Origin: Galbitalea soli
GTDB taxonomy: Bacteria > Actinomycetota > Actinomycetes > Actinomycetales > Microbacteriaceae
Direction: 5' to 3'
DNA length: 64,000 nucleotides
Assembly (NCBI RefSeq): GCF_010686725.1
Contig: NZ_JAAGWZ010000005.1
Coordinates: forward strand, 124,001-188,000
The notes below the pieces were generated by a model. The model was not told the origin of the DNA. It ran no database searches and worked only from the letters and a program-made list of their open reading frames with translations. Shown here in pieces: positions 26,446-36,019 of this stretch. The position numbers were made by a program, and so were the translations under genes. How positions within the stretch are numbered: the stretch's first letter is position 1; each line of letters opens with the position of its first letter.

Positions 26446-27729
26446 CTAGCCGAGTGCCTTGATGTCGGTCACGACCTGCGCCCACGAGGCGTCGATCGTC
26501 TGCTGCTTCTGCTCCACCCGGGTGAGCCCGTTCTGCACGGCCGTCATGATGGCGCCGTACTTCACGCCCTTGAAGGGGGTGACGGTGACCGCGTTGGCGC
26601 GATCGATGAAGATCTTGCCGATGGGTGCGTTGTTGAAGAAGGTGTTCGTCGCTCCGGTCAGGGTCGGGTCGGTGTAGGCCTCGACCTGGCTCGGGAAGTT
26701 GCCGGCCACCTTGAACGCGGCGATCTGCTGCGCGGGGGCGGTCAGCCAGTCGACGAACTGCTTCGCCTCGGCGGTGTGCTTGCCCTGGGTCGGAACGAGG
26801 AGGTAGGAACCGCCCCAGTTTCCGCCACCGTTCGGGAACACGCTCGCGATCTTCCAGTCGGTCACCTTCGGGCTGTCGCCCTGGATCACGCCGAGCATCC
26901 ACGGCGGGCAGAGCATCGTGGCGAAGGCGCCGTTGGCCATGCCGGCTGCCCAGTCGGCGGTCCACTCCTGGAGGTGGGATGACTCGGTGGCGCTCGCCGT
27001 GAGCACCGAGGTGAAGGCGGCCTTCACGTCGGGGTTCGTGGTGGCGATGACCGTACCGTCGTTCTTCTCGTAGAAGTTCTGGTACTGGTTCGCGAGACCC
27101 TGGAAGGTGGCTCCCGCCGAGTCGAACCAGGCGGCGCCGGTCTTCTTGGCCGCGAACTGGGCACCGATGTCGTAGTAGTGCTGCCAGTCGCCCTGCAGCA
27201 GAGCGGCGACCTTGTCGGGGTCGGTCGGCAGGCCGGCCTTGGCGAACAGGTCGGAGCGGTAGCAGATCGCCTCCGGTCCGATGTCGGTGCCGAGTCCGAT
27301 CTCCTTGCCGTTCGCCGTTCCGCCGGCCGTCTTCCACGAGGAGTAGCGACCCTTGTTGTCGGCCGAGGCGAGATCGACGAACTTGGAGGCGTACTGCTTG
27401 ACCTTGGGCATCCAGTCGCCGTCGACCGCCTCGACGTCGCCGAGGCCGGAGCCGGCGGCGAGCTTGGTGAAGAGGTTGGTCTGGGCGGCATCCGAGGTGG
27501 CGGCCTTGTTCTGCACGACCGTGATGTTCGGGTGCAGTGCGTGGTACTGGGCCAGCAACGCGTCGGAGTACCCGAAGTTGTTGAACGTGGCGAGGGTGAG
27601 GGTGATCTTGGTCTTGGTGTCGGGCGTCGTGCTCGCGGTACCGCTGGAAGAACATCCGGTGATGACGACCGCGAAGACGGATGCCCCGGCGATCACCGCC
27701 CCGATTTTGCTGCGTCGTGAAAGCTTCAC
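26446..27729 (-). CDS. cebE: Cello-oligosaccharide-binding lipoprotein CebE-like
   Basis: Extracellular binding lipoprotein of 427 residues. The signal peptide KLSRRSKIGAVIAGASVFAV ends in the lipobox VVITGC, and a short Ser/Thr linker follows. The mature protein has the CUT1 fold pattern. The GTG at 27729 is selected because AAGGAG lies 5 bases upstream and it places the signal peptide correctly; an upstream in-frame start would add an implausible extension. First gene of the operon, under a promoter with two CebR-type operators. Confidence 0.87.
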   Translation of the reverse strand: MKLSRRSKIGAVIAGASVFAVVITGCSSSGTASTTPDTKTKITLTLATFNNFGYSDALLAQYHALHPNITVVQNKAATSDAAQTNLFTKLAAGSGLGDVEAVDGDWMPKVKQYASKFVDLASADNKGRYSSWKTAGGTANGKEIGLGTDIGPEAICYRSDLFAKAGLPTDPDKVAALLQGDWQHYYDIGAQFAAKKTGAAWFDSAGATFQGLANQYQNFYEKNDGTVIATTNPDVKAAFTSVLTASATESSHLQEWTADWAAGMANGAFATMLCPPWMLGVIQGDSPKVTDWKIASVFPNGGGNWGGSYLLVPTQGKHTAEAKQFVDWLTAPAQQIAAFKVAGNFPSQVEAYTDPTLTGATNTFFNNAPIGKIFIDRANAVTVTPFKGVKYGAIMTAVQNGLTRVEQKQQTIDASWAQVVTDIKALG

Positions 27730-27807
27730 GGTCACTCCTTTGTGTGCGTCGATAGGGGTGATCCAGAGAGTCCCTGCTGAGTACCGGGCGAATGCCCCTG
27801 CTGAGCG

Positions 27808-27821
27808 TGGGAGCGCTCTCA
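27808..27821. promoter_or_regulatory. CebR-type operator, promoter-proximal
   Basis: TGGGAGCGCTCTCA matches the CebR/CelR consensus TGGGAGCGCTCCCA at 13 of 14 positions. It lies 13 bases downstream of the -10 box, around and after the predicted start of transcription. Confidence 0.88.
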
Positions 27822-27834
27822 CTGGATCGCGCCA

Positions 27835-27864
27835 AGACTAAGTTTGCGGCATCCCCCGTGTCAA
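27835..27864 (-). promoter_or_regulatory. cebE promoter
   Basis: On the minus strand a perfect TTGACA -35 box (27859-27864) is followed after 18 bases by TAGTCT (27835-27840). The promoter lies exactly between the two CebR-type operators. Confidence 0.72.
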
Positions 27865-27872
27865 GAACTTTT

Positions 27873-27886
27873 TGAGAGCGCTCCCA
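27873..27886. promoter_or_regulatory. CebR-type operator, distal
   Basis: TGAGAGCGCTCCCA matches the CebR/CelR consensus at 13 of 14 positions and lies just upstream of the -35 box. Its centre is 65 bases from that of the proximal operator. Confidence 0.88.
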
Positions 27887-27983
27887 CGGCGCGTCGTCCG
27901 CAGCCTGCCCGATGCGGTGGCCCGCCGCTGCCGCCGGGCCCCCGCCGTCGCCGGACCCCCGCCGCTGCCGCCGGCATGGCAAA

Positions 27984-28016
27984 GGCCGGGGCCGCGCGCG
28001 CAGCGCTGCCCCGGCC
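27984..28016 (-). terminator. Terminator hairpin of the MFS exporter
   Basis: GGCCGGGGC (27984-27992) and GCCCCGGCC (28008-28016) form a 9-base perfect stem starting 10 bases past the exporter's stop codon. Confidence 0.6.
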
Positions 28017-28025
28017 TCTGTCGAA

Positions 28026-29903
28026 CTACTTGCCGTCGGTCTCCGCTGCGGGTGAGCCCGCCGTGCCCACGACCTCGAGCTCGGTCGTGTCGAGGTTCGG
28101 TTCGAGCGGCGCGCCCATCTGCACGGCGGCGCGGGTGGCGAGGATCGCCTCGTCGGCATCCGCGACCTCCTGCAGCGCAGACTTCTCGCGCAGCGGCGTC
28201 GACTTGAGGAAGAACGCCAGGATGAACGCCGCAGCGATCACAATGAGGCTCACCCAGAACCCGGTCACCATCGCCGCCGAGAACCCGTGCAGGAACGGCG
28301 CCGCGAGCGCGTGGTTGGCGCCGTTGAGGAAGGAGGTGTCGCCGTCGAGCGAGGAGGTCGCGTTGCTCGACCCGGTCACGCTCGGCGTCTTGCCGGCCTT
28401 GATGGCGTCGACGATCGGCTGGTAGATCTTCATGATCCCGGCGTTCTGCTTGGCGCCCGCGATGGCGGGGTCGAGCGCGGCCTTGATCGCCGCGTTCGCC
28501 AGGGAGGTGTCTTTGAAGGCCGCCGCGATCTTGTCGCCGACCGTCGAGAAGACGACCGAGAAGATGACCGCGACGCCCAGCGTTCCACCCACCTGACGGA
28601 AGAACGTCGACGACGAGGTCGCCACACCGATGTCACGCGGACCCACCGAGTTCTGGCTGGCGATCACGAGGGTCTGCATGAGCTGGCCCAGGCCGAGGCC
28701 CAGCAGCAGCATGGCTCCGGCGAGCACCCAGTAGTTGGTGTCCGCGGTGATGGTGACCATCACGAGGAAGCCGAGACCCATGAGCGCGGTGCCCAGAATC
28801 GGGAAGATGCGGTACCGCCCAGTGCGCGAGATCAGCTGACCGCTCACGATCGAGGCGATCATGAGGCCCAGGATCATCGGCAGCAACTGGATTCCGCTCT
28901 CGGTGGGGGTCGAACCCTTCACGAGCTGCAGGTAGAGCGGCACGGTCGACAGCGCCCCGAACATCCCGAAGCCGACCATGACGCCGAGGATGGTCGCCAT
29001 GCTGAAAGTGGAGCTCGTGAAGAGCTTCAGTGGGATCAGCGCGTCGTCGCCCATGAGCCGCTCGGCGACGATGAAGGCGATGATGCCCGCGCCACCGATC
29101 AGGTAGCAGGCGATCGACCCGCCCGAGCCCCAGCCCCAGGTGCGACCCTGCTCGGCGACGAGCAGGAGGGGTGCGACGGCGACGATGACGGTGGATGCGC
29201 CCCACCAGTCGATGCGCACGCTGCGGTGGATGCTGCGCTTGGGCAGGTGCAGGAACCGCAGCACCATGAACAGCGCGACAACGCCGATCGGGATGTTGAT
29301 CAGGAACACCCAGCGCCAGCCCGTGATGAACAGGATCTGGTCGGCACCGGCGAACAGCCCGCCGATGAGCGGGCCGATGACGCTCGAGATGCCGAAGACG
29401 GCGAGGAAGTAGCCCTGGTACTTGGCGCGCTCGCGCGGGGCGAGCATGTCGCCCATGATCGCGAGCGGGAGAGCCATGAGGCCGCCCGCGCCGATGCCCT
29501 GGATGGCACGGAATGCTGCGAGTTCGTACATGGTCGACGCGAGGGCGCCGGAGAGCACCGAGCCGAGCAGGAACACCGAGATCGCGAAGATGAACAGCGG
29601 CCGGCGCCCGAAGATGTCCGAGAGCTTGCCGTAGATCGGGGTCGCGATGGTGGAGACGATGAGGTAGGCGGTGGTGACCCAGGCCTGCTCGCTGAGGCCG
29701 TGCAGGTCATCCGCGATGGTGCGGATCGACGTTCCGACGATGGTCTGGTCGAGCGCGGAGAGGAACATCCCGGCCATGAGGCCGTAGATGACGAGGAGGA
29801 TCTGGCGGTGCGACATCACACCGCCGCCCGTGCTCTCTCCGGGTGTTGCGTCGCGCCGAGGCGCCGTACCCCGCGCGGAATTCGGGGCAGCTGTGTCAGA
29901 CAT
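28026..29903 (-). CDS. MFS drug exporter, DHA2 (EmrB/QacA) family
   Basis: A 625-residue protein with 14 predicted membrane segments. Motif FLSALDQTIVGTSIRTIADD in the first segment and GKLSDIFGRRPLF in the first loop are diagnostic of DHA2 exporters, which expel drugs, dyes or secondary metabolites by proton antiport. A long extracytoplasmic loop (about residues 470-545) precedes the last segment and the cytoplasmic tail is acidic. The start MSDTAAPNS is preferred to an upstream in-frame codon. No regulator is adjacent. Confidence 0.86.
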   Translation of the reverse strand: MSDTAAPNSARGTAPRRDATPGESTGGGVMSHRQILLVIYGLMAGMFLSALDQTIVGTSIRTIADDLHGLSEQAWVTTAYLIVSTIATPIYGKLSDIFGRRPLFIFAISVFLLGSVLSGALASTMYELAAFRAIQGIGAGGLMALPLAIMGDMLAPRERAKYQGYFLAVFGISSVIGPLIGGLFAGADQILFITGWRWVFLINIPIGVVALFMVLRFLHLPKRSIHRSVRIDWWGASTVIVAVAPLLLVAEQGRTWGWGSGGSIACYLIGGAGIIAFIVAERLMGDDALIPLKLFTSSTFSMATILGVMVGFGMFGALSTVPLYLQLVKGSTPTESGIQLLPMILGLMIASIVSGQLISRTGRYRIFPILGTALMGLGFLVMVTITADTNYWVLAGAMLLLGLGLGQLMQTLVIASQNSVGPRDIGVATSSSTFFRQVGGTLGVAVIFSVVFSTVGDKIAAAFKDTSLANAAIKAALDPAIAGAKQNAGIMKIYQPIVDAIKAGKTPSVTGSSNATSSLDGDTSFLNGANHALAAPFLHGFSAAMVTGFWVSLIVIAAAFILAFFLKSTPLREKSALQEVADADEAILATRAAVQMGAPLEPNLDTTELEVVGTAGSPAAETDGK

Positions 29904-30092
29904 GGATCCCAATCTGGTGATGGTGCTTAAAGGAGAGTTGCCACCGCGGCGCGCGGCCACCGGTGGCGAGAAAATTGCGTGGACTGCAAACTTACACCCA
30001 TCGCAAGATGAACGCAACGCGGGTCGCCGCCCCGGCGTGCGGGCAGCCGCGGGTTCCCGGCATCCCCAGAACTCGCGGTTACACTCGAAGCC

Positions 30093-30956
30093 GTGTCCAG
30101 ACCAGTGCGCCCCCTCCTCGCGACGGTGATCACGCTCGCCGTTCTCGCCGCCACCGCCGGCTGCTCATCGAGCACGACCACCACCGCTGCATCGCCCGCC
30201 CCGGCCTCCAGCTCGCAGGCGCCCCTGCCCGTGCCGAGCGAGTCGACGAGCAGCTCGGCCACGGCATCCGCCACGCCGTCGGCGACGGCCACCGCATCCC
30301 CGTCGCCCCGGCCGACCGACGACACGACCGTCGTCGCGGGCACCTTCAACAAGACCCTGCTCTCCATCACCGACCCCGCCAGCAGCTGGGTCGTCGTCGA
30401 CAAGCTGCGCCCGCTCAACCCGATCAACTACGCGCCCTCCGACCTCGTGACCGTGCCGGTCGCGCACGCCAATCCGCCCCGCCTGCGCAAGCGCGCGAGC
30501 GACGCGCTCGTCGCCATGTTCGCGGCCGCGAAGGCGAGCGGCGGCGGCGCGATGCAGATCCAGAGCGGCTACCGGTCATACTCCACCCAGGTCAGCGTGT
30601 ACTCGGGCTGGGTGAACTCGCTCGGCAAGAAGCAGGCCGACATCCAGAGCGCAAGGCCCGGCTACAGCGAGCACCAGACGGGCCTCGCGGTCGACATCTC
30701 GGCCCTGCCCGCGAACTGCTCGCTCGCGGCGTGCTTCGGCGCGACGCCGCAGGGCAAGTGGCTCGCCGCCAACGCGTGGAAGTACGGCTTCCTGCTGCGC
30801 TACCCGAAAGACAAGACGGCGATCACGGGCTTCACCTACGAGCCCTGGCACTTCCGCTACATCGGGGTCGCGCTGTCGACTGAGATGCACAAGGAGAACA
30901 TCCGCACCCTCGAGGAGTTCTTCGGGCTGAAGGCGGCTCCCAGCTACGCGAACTGA
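30093..30956 (+). CDS. D-alanyl-D-alanine carboxypeptidase lipoprotein, VanY/M15B
   Basis: Surface lipoprotein of 287 residues that would trim the terminal D-Ala from peptidoglycan stems. The lipobox is LAATAGC (Cys24), then a long Ser/Thr/Ala/Pro linker to about residue 75. The zinc and catalytic motifs are intact: QSGYRSYSTQ, SEHQTGLAVDI (His and Asp ligands) and EPWHFRY (catalytic Glu side and His ligand). Start is GTG. Monocistronic, with a strong terminator shared with the convergent pgm. Confidence 0.9.
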   Translation: MSRPVRPLLATVITLAVLAATAGCSSSTTTTAASPAPASSSQAPLPVPSESTSSSATASATPSATATASPSPRPTDDTTVVAGTFNKTLLSITDPASSWVVVDKLRPLNPINYAPSDLVTVPVAHANPPRLRKRASDALVAMFAAAKASGGGAMQIQSGYRSYSTQVSVYSGWVNSLGKKQADIQSARPGYSEHQTGLAVDISALPANCSLAACFGATPQGKWLAANAWKYGFLLRYPKDKTAITGFTYEPWHFRYIGVALSTEMHKENIRTLEEFFGLKAAPSYAN

Positions 30957-30960
30957 GAGC

Positions 30961-30989
30961 GGCGGATGACCGTGCGCCGGTCATCCGCC
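30961..30989. terminator. Bidirectional terminator between VanY-type gene and pgm
   Basis: GGCGGATGACCG (30961-30972) and CGGTCATCCGCC (30978-30989) form a perfect 12-base stem with a 5-base loop in the 38-base convergent gap. Confidence 0.85.
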
Positions 30990-30994
30990 CCCAC

Positions 30995-32620
30995 TCAGCC
31001 GCCCAGCGCGGCGTCGACGATCGCCTTGGCCTCCGCCTGCACGAGCGTCAGGTGCTCGGGGCCCTCGAACGACTCGGCATAGATCTTGTAGACGTCTTCG
31101 GTTCCGCTGGGGCGCGCCGCGAACCACGCGACGTCGGTCACGACCTTGACGCCGCCGACCGCCGCACCGTTGCCCGGGGCCTCGCTCAGCTTCGCAGTGA
31201 TCGGATGACCGGCTAGCGTCTCGGCGGTGATCGCACTCCCGTTCAGCTTCCCCAGTCGCGCCTTCTGCTCCTTGCTGGCGGGCGCGTCCACGCGCTCGTA
31301 CACGGGGTCGCCGAACTGCGCAGTGAGCTCGCTGTACAGCTGCGAGGGCGTCTTGCCGGTGACCGCGATGATCTCGCTCGCGAGGAGGGCGAGCAGGATC
31401 CCGTCCTTGTCGGTGGTCCAGGCGGTGCCGTCCTTGCGGAGGAAGCTCGCTCCCGCGCTCTCCTCGCCGCCGAAGGCGACGGATCCGTCGATCAGACCGG
31501 GCACGAACCACTTGAAGCCGACCGGCACCTCCCAGAGGCGGCGGCCGAGGGACTCGGCGACCCGGTCGATCATGGTGCTGGAGACCAGCGTCTTGCCGAT
31601 CGCCGCGTCGTCGCGCCACTGCGGCCGATGCGTGTAGAGGTACTGGATCGCGACGGCGAGGTAGTGGTTGGGGTTCATCAGCCCGCCGTCGGGCGTGACG
31701 ATGCCGTGCCGGTCGGCGTCGGCGTCGTTGCCGGTGAGCACGTCGAAGTCGTCCCGGTGGGTGAGTACGGAGGCCATGGCCGAGGGGCTCGACGGGTCCA
31801 TCCGGATCTTGCCGTCCCAGTCCAGCGTCATGAAGCCCCACTGCGGGTCGACGAGCGGGTTCACGACCGTCAGGTCGAGTCCGTACTTCTCGCCGATGAG
31901 CTGCCAGTAGTGCACGCTCGCACCGCCCAGCGGGTCGGCTCCGATGCGGACGCCCGCGCGGCGGATCGCCTCGACGTCGATGATGTTCTCGAGGTCATCC
32001 ACGTAGTGCCCGCGGAAGTCGTAGGTCTCGACCTCGGTGGGCTCGGCGCGCTTCACGTCGTGGCTGCCGGCCGCGATGATCTCGTTCGCGCGGTTCGCGA
32101 TCCACCCGGTGGCGTCGCTGTCGGCGGGCCCGCCGTGCGGCGGGTTGTACTTGAAGCCCCCGTCGCGGGGCGGGTTGTGGCTCGGCGTGATCACGATGCC
32201 GTCGGCCTGGTCGTCGTGGCCGGCGCGGTTGTAGGCGATGATCGCGTGACTGAGGGCGGGGGTCGGCACGTAGTCGTCGTACTCGTCGACGAGCACGCGC
32301 ACCCCGTTGGCGGTGAGCACCTCGAGCGCGGTCGTCTCCGCGGGCCGGCTGAGCCCGTGGGTGTCGCGCCCCACGAACAGCGGGCCCGTGATGCCCTGCC
32401 CCGTGCGGTACTCCACGATCGCCTGCGTGATGGCCGCGATGTGGGTCTCATTGAAGGCGGCGTCGAGGGATGACCCCCGGTGCCCGCTCGTGCCGAACAC
32501 CACCTTCTGCTCCGGTTTGCTCACGTCCGGCACCAGCTTGTAGTACGCGGCGACGAGCTCGTGCACGTCGATCAGATCGGATTCGTGGGCGGGGGTTCCG
32601 GCGCGGTCGTTCATGCTCAC
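30995..32620 (-). CDS. pgm: Phosphoglucomutase, alpha-D-glucose-specific
   Basis: Interconverts glucose 1-phosphate and glucose 6-phosphate, linking glycogen and cell-wall sugar synthesis to glycolysis. The 541-residue length matches bacterial Pgm. Features are FGTSGHRGS near the N-terminus, the phosphoserine loop [12 protein letters not shown] (Ser147), the magnesium loop NDADADRHG, the sugar-binding [10 protein letters not shown] and the C-terminal phosphate loop [13 protein letters not shown]. It is divergent from pheA with 75 bases between the starts. Confidence 0.95.
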   Translation of the reverse strand: MSMNDRAGTPAHESDLIDVHELVAAYYKLVPDVSKPEQKVVFGTSGHRGSSLDAAFNETHIAAITQAIVEYRTGQGITGPLFVGRDTHGLSRPAETTALEVLTANGVRVLVDEYDDYVPTPALSHAIIAYNRAGHDDQADGIVITPSHNPPRDGGFKYNPPHGGPADSDATGWIANRANEIIAAGSHDVKRAEPTEVETYDFRGHYVDDLENIIDVEAIRRAGVRIGADPLGGASVHYWQLIGEKYGLDLTVVNPLVDPQWGFMTLDWDGKIRMDPSSPSAMASVLTHRDDFDVLTGNDADADRHGIVTPDGGLMNPNHYLAVAIQYLYTHRPQWRDDAAIGKTLVSSTMIDRVAESLGRRLWEVPVGFKWFVPGLIDGSVAFGGEESAGASFLRKDGTAWTTDKDGILLALLASEIIAVTGKTPSQLYSELTAQFGDPVYERVDAPASKEQKARLGKLNGSAITAETLAGHPITAKLSEAPGNGAAVGGVKVVTDVAWFAARPSGTEDVYKIYAESFEGPEHLTLVQAEAKAIVDAALGG

Positions 32621-32695
32621 AGTCTGGCACCAGGGGTGGGTGCCGCGCCTCAGCGATCTTCAGCGGGAGCGGGCCGGGCCGGTAGGCTCGCAGCC

Positions 32696-33646
32696 ATGCC
32701 AGAGTCACCCGCCGCCGCCCCCGAGAGCTACTCCTACCTGGGCCCGGCGGGCACCTTCACCGAGGCGGCGCTCGCGCAGGTGCCGCAGGCGGTCGGCAAG
32801 ACCTGGCGGCCCGTCACGAATGTCGGTCAGGCGCTCGACGACGTGATCGAGGGGCGCAGTGTGGCCGCCATGATCGCGATCGAGAACACCGTCGAGGGCG
32901 GCGTGAGCGCGAGCCAGGATGCTCTCGCGACGATCCCCGGTCTGCGCATCGTGGGCGAGTACCTCGTGAACGTGAACTTCGTGCTCGTGGCCCGGCCGGG
33001 CACCGCGCTCGCCGACGTGCGGGTGGTGAGCGCGCATCCGGTCGCCTACGCCCAGACGCACCTCTGGATGGACGCGACGCTGCCCGACCACGAGCATCTG
33101 CCCGCCACCTCGAACGTGGCCGCCGCCGCCGGTCTCTTCACCTCAGACCTGGCGGATGCCGCGATCGCGCCCCCCACGATCACCCAGCACCACGACGTGG
33201 TCGTGCTCGCCGAGAACATCGGCGACAACCCCAATGCGCAGACGCGCTTCGTGCTCGTGAGCCGCGTCGCCGAGCTGCCGGCGCCGACCGGTTCAGACAA
33301 GACGAGCATCATCGCGGAGCTGCCCGACGACACCGCCGGTCGCCTGCTCGAGATGCTCGAACAGTTCGCCACCCGCGGCGTGAACATGAGCCTGCTCGCC
33401 TCCCGCCCCATCGGCGACGAGCTCGGCCGCTACCGCTTCGTCATCGACCTCGACGGCCACGTGCGCGACGAGCGGGTGGCGGATGCCCTGCTCGGGCTCA
33501 AACGCTTCAGCCCCAACGTCATCTTCCTCGGCTCGTACCCGCGGGCCGACCGCCGGGCGATCACCGTGACCGAGCGCTACGACAACGACGCGTTCATCGA
33601 CGCGCGCGACTGGCTGCGCGGGATCCTCTCGGGCGAGCCGGAGTAG
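32696..33646 (+). CDS. pheA: Prephenate dehydratase
   Basis: Converts prephenate to phenylpyruvate in phenylalanine synthesis. The 316-residue protein has an N-terminal catalytic domain (YLGPAGTFTEAAL, IENTVEGGV, and the TRF motif in NAQTRFVLVSR) and a C-terminal ACT domain (about 200-280). The start MPESPAAAPESYSYLG is chosen by family length. Within the ACT domain the usual ESRP effector motif reads ASRP (LLASRPIG), which may weaken phenylalanine feedback. Monofunctional, without a chorismate mutase domain. Confidence 0.93.
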   Translation: MPESPAAAPESYSYLGPAGTFTEAALAQVPQAVGKTWRPVTNVGQALDDVIEGRSVAAMIAIENTVEGGVSASQDALATIPGLRIVGEYLVNVNFVLVARPGTALADVRVVSAHPVAYAQTHLWMDATLPDHEHLPATSNVAAAAGLFTSDLADAAIAPPTITQHHDVVVLAENIGDNPNAQTRFVLVSRVAELPAPTGSDKTSIIAELPDDTAGRLLEMLEQFATRGVNMSLLASRPIGDELGRYRFVIDLDGHVRDERVADALLGLKRFSPNVIFLGSYPRADRRAITVTERYDNDAFIDARDWLRGILSGEPE

Positions 33647-33710
33647 GCGCGGGCGGTCGGTCGCGCGCCGGCAGCGTGCGCGGCTCAGCCTCGCGACCCA
33701 GCCGCGCGGC

Positions 33711-34703
33711 TCAGCCCCGCGGCACCCGCACGCGCAGGGCGAGGTGCTCGACGTGCGCCTTGAGCGCGATCGCCTCGCCGAAGGCGTCCCCGTCGAGCTC
33801 GAATTCCTCCGGGTGCTCCAGCCGCATCACGACCTCGGTGCCCTTGAGGTAGCGCAGCGCGCGCACCTCGCGCGACATGCTGATGATCTTGCGGCCCACC
33901 GTGCTGTGGCGCAGCACCCCGTTTTCCCAGAAGATCTTGACCCAGATCTGCGCCCAGCCGAACAGCCCCTTGGGCCGGAAGGCGACGATGTCGAGCACGC
34001 CGTCGTCGATCGCCGCATCCGGCAGCAGGGTGATGCCGGCGGTCAGGGTGCCGCAGTTGCCGATGAGCACGGTGTTCACCGTCGCGGTGCGGGTGGCACG
34101 GCCATCCACCTGGTACCGCACGCGCACGCTGTTGTTGTCGCGCAGGGCGCGCATGATCGGGTCGACGTAGGCCAGCCACCCCACCCGCGCCTTGAGCAGC
34201 TCGTTGGTGTTCGCGGCCATCTGGGCGTCGAGGCCCAGCCCGGCCATCACGAGGAAGGCGTGGGTGTCGCGCGTGCCGTCGACGCGCTCGGCCTCGACCA
34301 CGCCGACGTCGATGAGCCGGTCGCTGCCCGCGAAGGCCGTGCGCAGCGCGAGGGCGAGGTTGTCGAGGGGGAGGCCCAGGTTGCGGGCGAGCAGGTTGCC
34401 CGTTCCCGCGGGTACGAGCGCGAGGGGCACGGCGGAGCCGCGGAGTTCCTGCGCCACGGCCCGGAGGGTGCCGTCACCGCCGGCGACGACCACGACGTCG
34501 ACGCCGCGGTCGAGCGCGGTGCGAGCCGCGCCGCTGCCCGGATCCTCGACCGAAGTCTCGAACCAGATGCTCGACGACCAGCCGGCCGCTCGCTCGGCGC
34601 GGCGGACCGCGGCGTGCAGAGCCTTGCGGTCGACCTTCACCGGGTTGACGATGATCGCGGCGACCCTCTCCGGCGGGGAAGAGGGGGTCGGCATGGTCCC
34701 CAC
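33711..34703 (-). CDS. Diacylglycerol kinase-family lipid kinase
   Basis: Cytoplasmic or membrane-associated kinase of 330 residues of the DagK/YegS group that phosphorylates diacylglycerol or a related lipid and recycles it into phospholipid synthesis. The N-terminal domain has IIVNPVK and the nucleotide motif VVVVAGGDGTLRAVAQEL, then VPAGTGNLLARNLGLP; the C-terminal domain has the FDGD-equivalent ELDGDAFGE. The start may be the ATG at 34703 or the one three codons later. It is divergent from serS. Confidence 0.88.
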   Translation of the reverse strand: MGTMPTPSSPPERVAAIIVNPVKVDRKALHAAVRRAERAAGWSSSIWFETSVEDPGSGAARTALDRGVDVVVVAGGDGTLRAVAQELRGSAVPLALVPAGTGNLLARNLGLPLDNLALALRTAFAGSDRLIDVGVVEAERVDGTRDTHAFLVMAGLGLDAQMAANTNELLKARVGWLAYVDPIMRALRDNNSVRVRYQVDGRATRTATVNTVLIGNCGTLTAGITLLPDAAIDDGVLDIVAFRPKGLFGWAQIWVKIFWENGVLRHSTVGRKIISMSREVRALRYLKGTEVVMRLEHPEEFELDGDAFGEAIALKAHVEHLALRVRVPRG

Positions 34704-34753
34704 CGTACGGCATGAGCACTGATGCCCTCCACGGCCGTCGGTAGACTTGGCGG

Positions 34754-36019
34754 GTGATCGATCCCCAGCTGTTGCGCGAGAATCCGGATGTCGTACGGCG
34801 GTCGCAGGCGGCTCGAGGGTCGTCGGTCGAGCTGGTCGACGAGGCCGTCGCCGCCGACACCGCGCGGCGCACCGCGATCGGCGAATTCGAGACCCTTCGC
34901 GCCGAGCAGAACGCTTTCGGCAAGACGGTGGCGCAGGCTCCCAAAGACCAGAAGCAGGCGCTCGTCGCCCAGGCCCAGGAGCTCGCGGCCCGCGTGAAGG
35001 CGGCCCAGCAGGCGGCGGCGGATGCCGAGACCGAGTTCACCCGGCTCGCCGGAGCCCTGCAGAATCCGGTCATCGAGGGCGTCCCCGCGGGCGGCGAAGA
35101 CAACTTCATCACGCTGCGCGAGGTCGGCGAGAAGGCGAGCTTCGACTTCGAACCGCGCGACCACGTCGAGCTCGGCGAGCTGCTGCAGGCCATCGACATC
35201 ACCCGCGGAACGAAGGTGAGCGGCAGCCGCTTCTACTTCCTCAAGGGCATCGGCGCCCGGCTCGAACTCGCCCTCATGAACCTGGCGCTCGACAAAGCGC
35301 TCAGCGAGGGCTTCACGCCGCTCATCACGCCCACGCTCGTGCGCCCGGAGATCATGGCGGGCACCGGATTCCTCGGCGAGCACTCGGACGAGATCTACTA
35401 CCTGCCCGCCGACGACCTCTACCTCACGGGCACGAGCGAGGTCGCGCTCGCCGGATTCCACAGCGACGAGATCCTCGACCTGGAGGGCGGCCCGCTGCGC
35501 TACGCGGGCTGGTCGACCTGCTACCGCCGCGAGGCGGGCTCCGCGGGCAAAGACAACCGCGGCATCCTGCGCGTGCACCAGTTCAACAAGCTCGAGATGT
35601 TCAGCTACGTGCTGCCCGACGATGCGGAGGCCGAGCACGCGCGACTCGTCGCGTACCAGGAGTCGATGCTTCAGGCCTGCGAGCTCGCCTACCGCGTGAT
35701 CGATGTCGCGGCAGGCGACCTCGGATCGAGTGCCGCTCGCAAGTACGACATCGAGGCCTGGGTGCCGACGCAGGGCACATATCGCGAGCTCACCTCCACG
35801 AGCAACTGCACGACGTACCAGGCCCGGCGGCTGGATATCCGCTATCGCACCGAATCGGGCAAGACCACCCCCGTCGCCACCCTCAACGGCACCCTCGCGA
35901 CGACGCGTTGGCTGGTCGCGATCCTCGAGACCCACCAGCGGGCGGATGGCTCGGTGCACGTGCCGCTCGCCCTGCGCCCGTACCTGGGCGGCCTCGAGGT
36001 ACTCGAGCCCGCGAAGTGA
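34754..36019 (+). CDS. serS: Seryl-tRNA synthetase
   Basis: Charges tRNA-Ser. The 421-residue protein starts with the standard [20 protein letters not shown], has an N-terminal helical arm (about 25-100) and a class II catalytic core: motif 1 near the [13 protein letters not shown] stretch, motif 2 [20 protein letters not shown], and motif 3 [14 protein letters not shown]. The two tRNA-Ser genes in the window lie 1 and 4 kb downstream. The stop overlaps the GTG of the HAD gene, so both are in one operon. Confidence 0.96.
   Translation: MIDPQLLRENPDVVRRSQAARGSSVELVDEAVAADTARRTAIGEFETLRAEQNAFGKTVAQAPKDQKQALVAQAQELAARVKAAQQAAADAETEFTRLAGALQNPVIEGVPAGGEDNFITLREVGEKASFDFEPRDHVELGELLQAIDITRGTKVSGSRFYFLKGIGARLELALMNLALDKALSEGFTPLITPTLVRPEIMAGTGFLGEHSDEIYYLPADDLYLTGTSEVALAGFHSDEILDLEGGPLRYAGWSTCYRREAGSAGKDNRGILRVHQFNKLEMFSYVLPDDAEAEHARLVAYQESMLQACELAYRVIDVAAGDLGSSAARKYDIEAWVPTQGTYRELTSTSNCTTYQARRLDIRYRTESGKTTPVATLNGTLATTRWLVAILETHQRADGSVHVPLALRPYLGGLEVLEPAK

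Noticed and set aside
24509-28159. A single 1216-codon frame on the minus strand through the ceb operon
   Set aside because: Only its last 303 codons are the real CebG-like permease. The upstream part is an out-of-frame reading of cebE and cebF, and the true ATG is at 25420.
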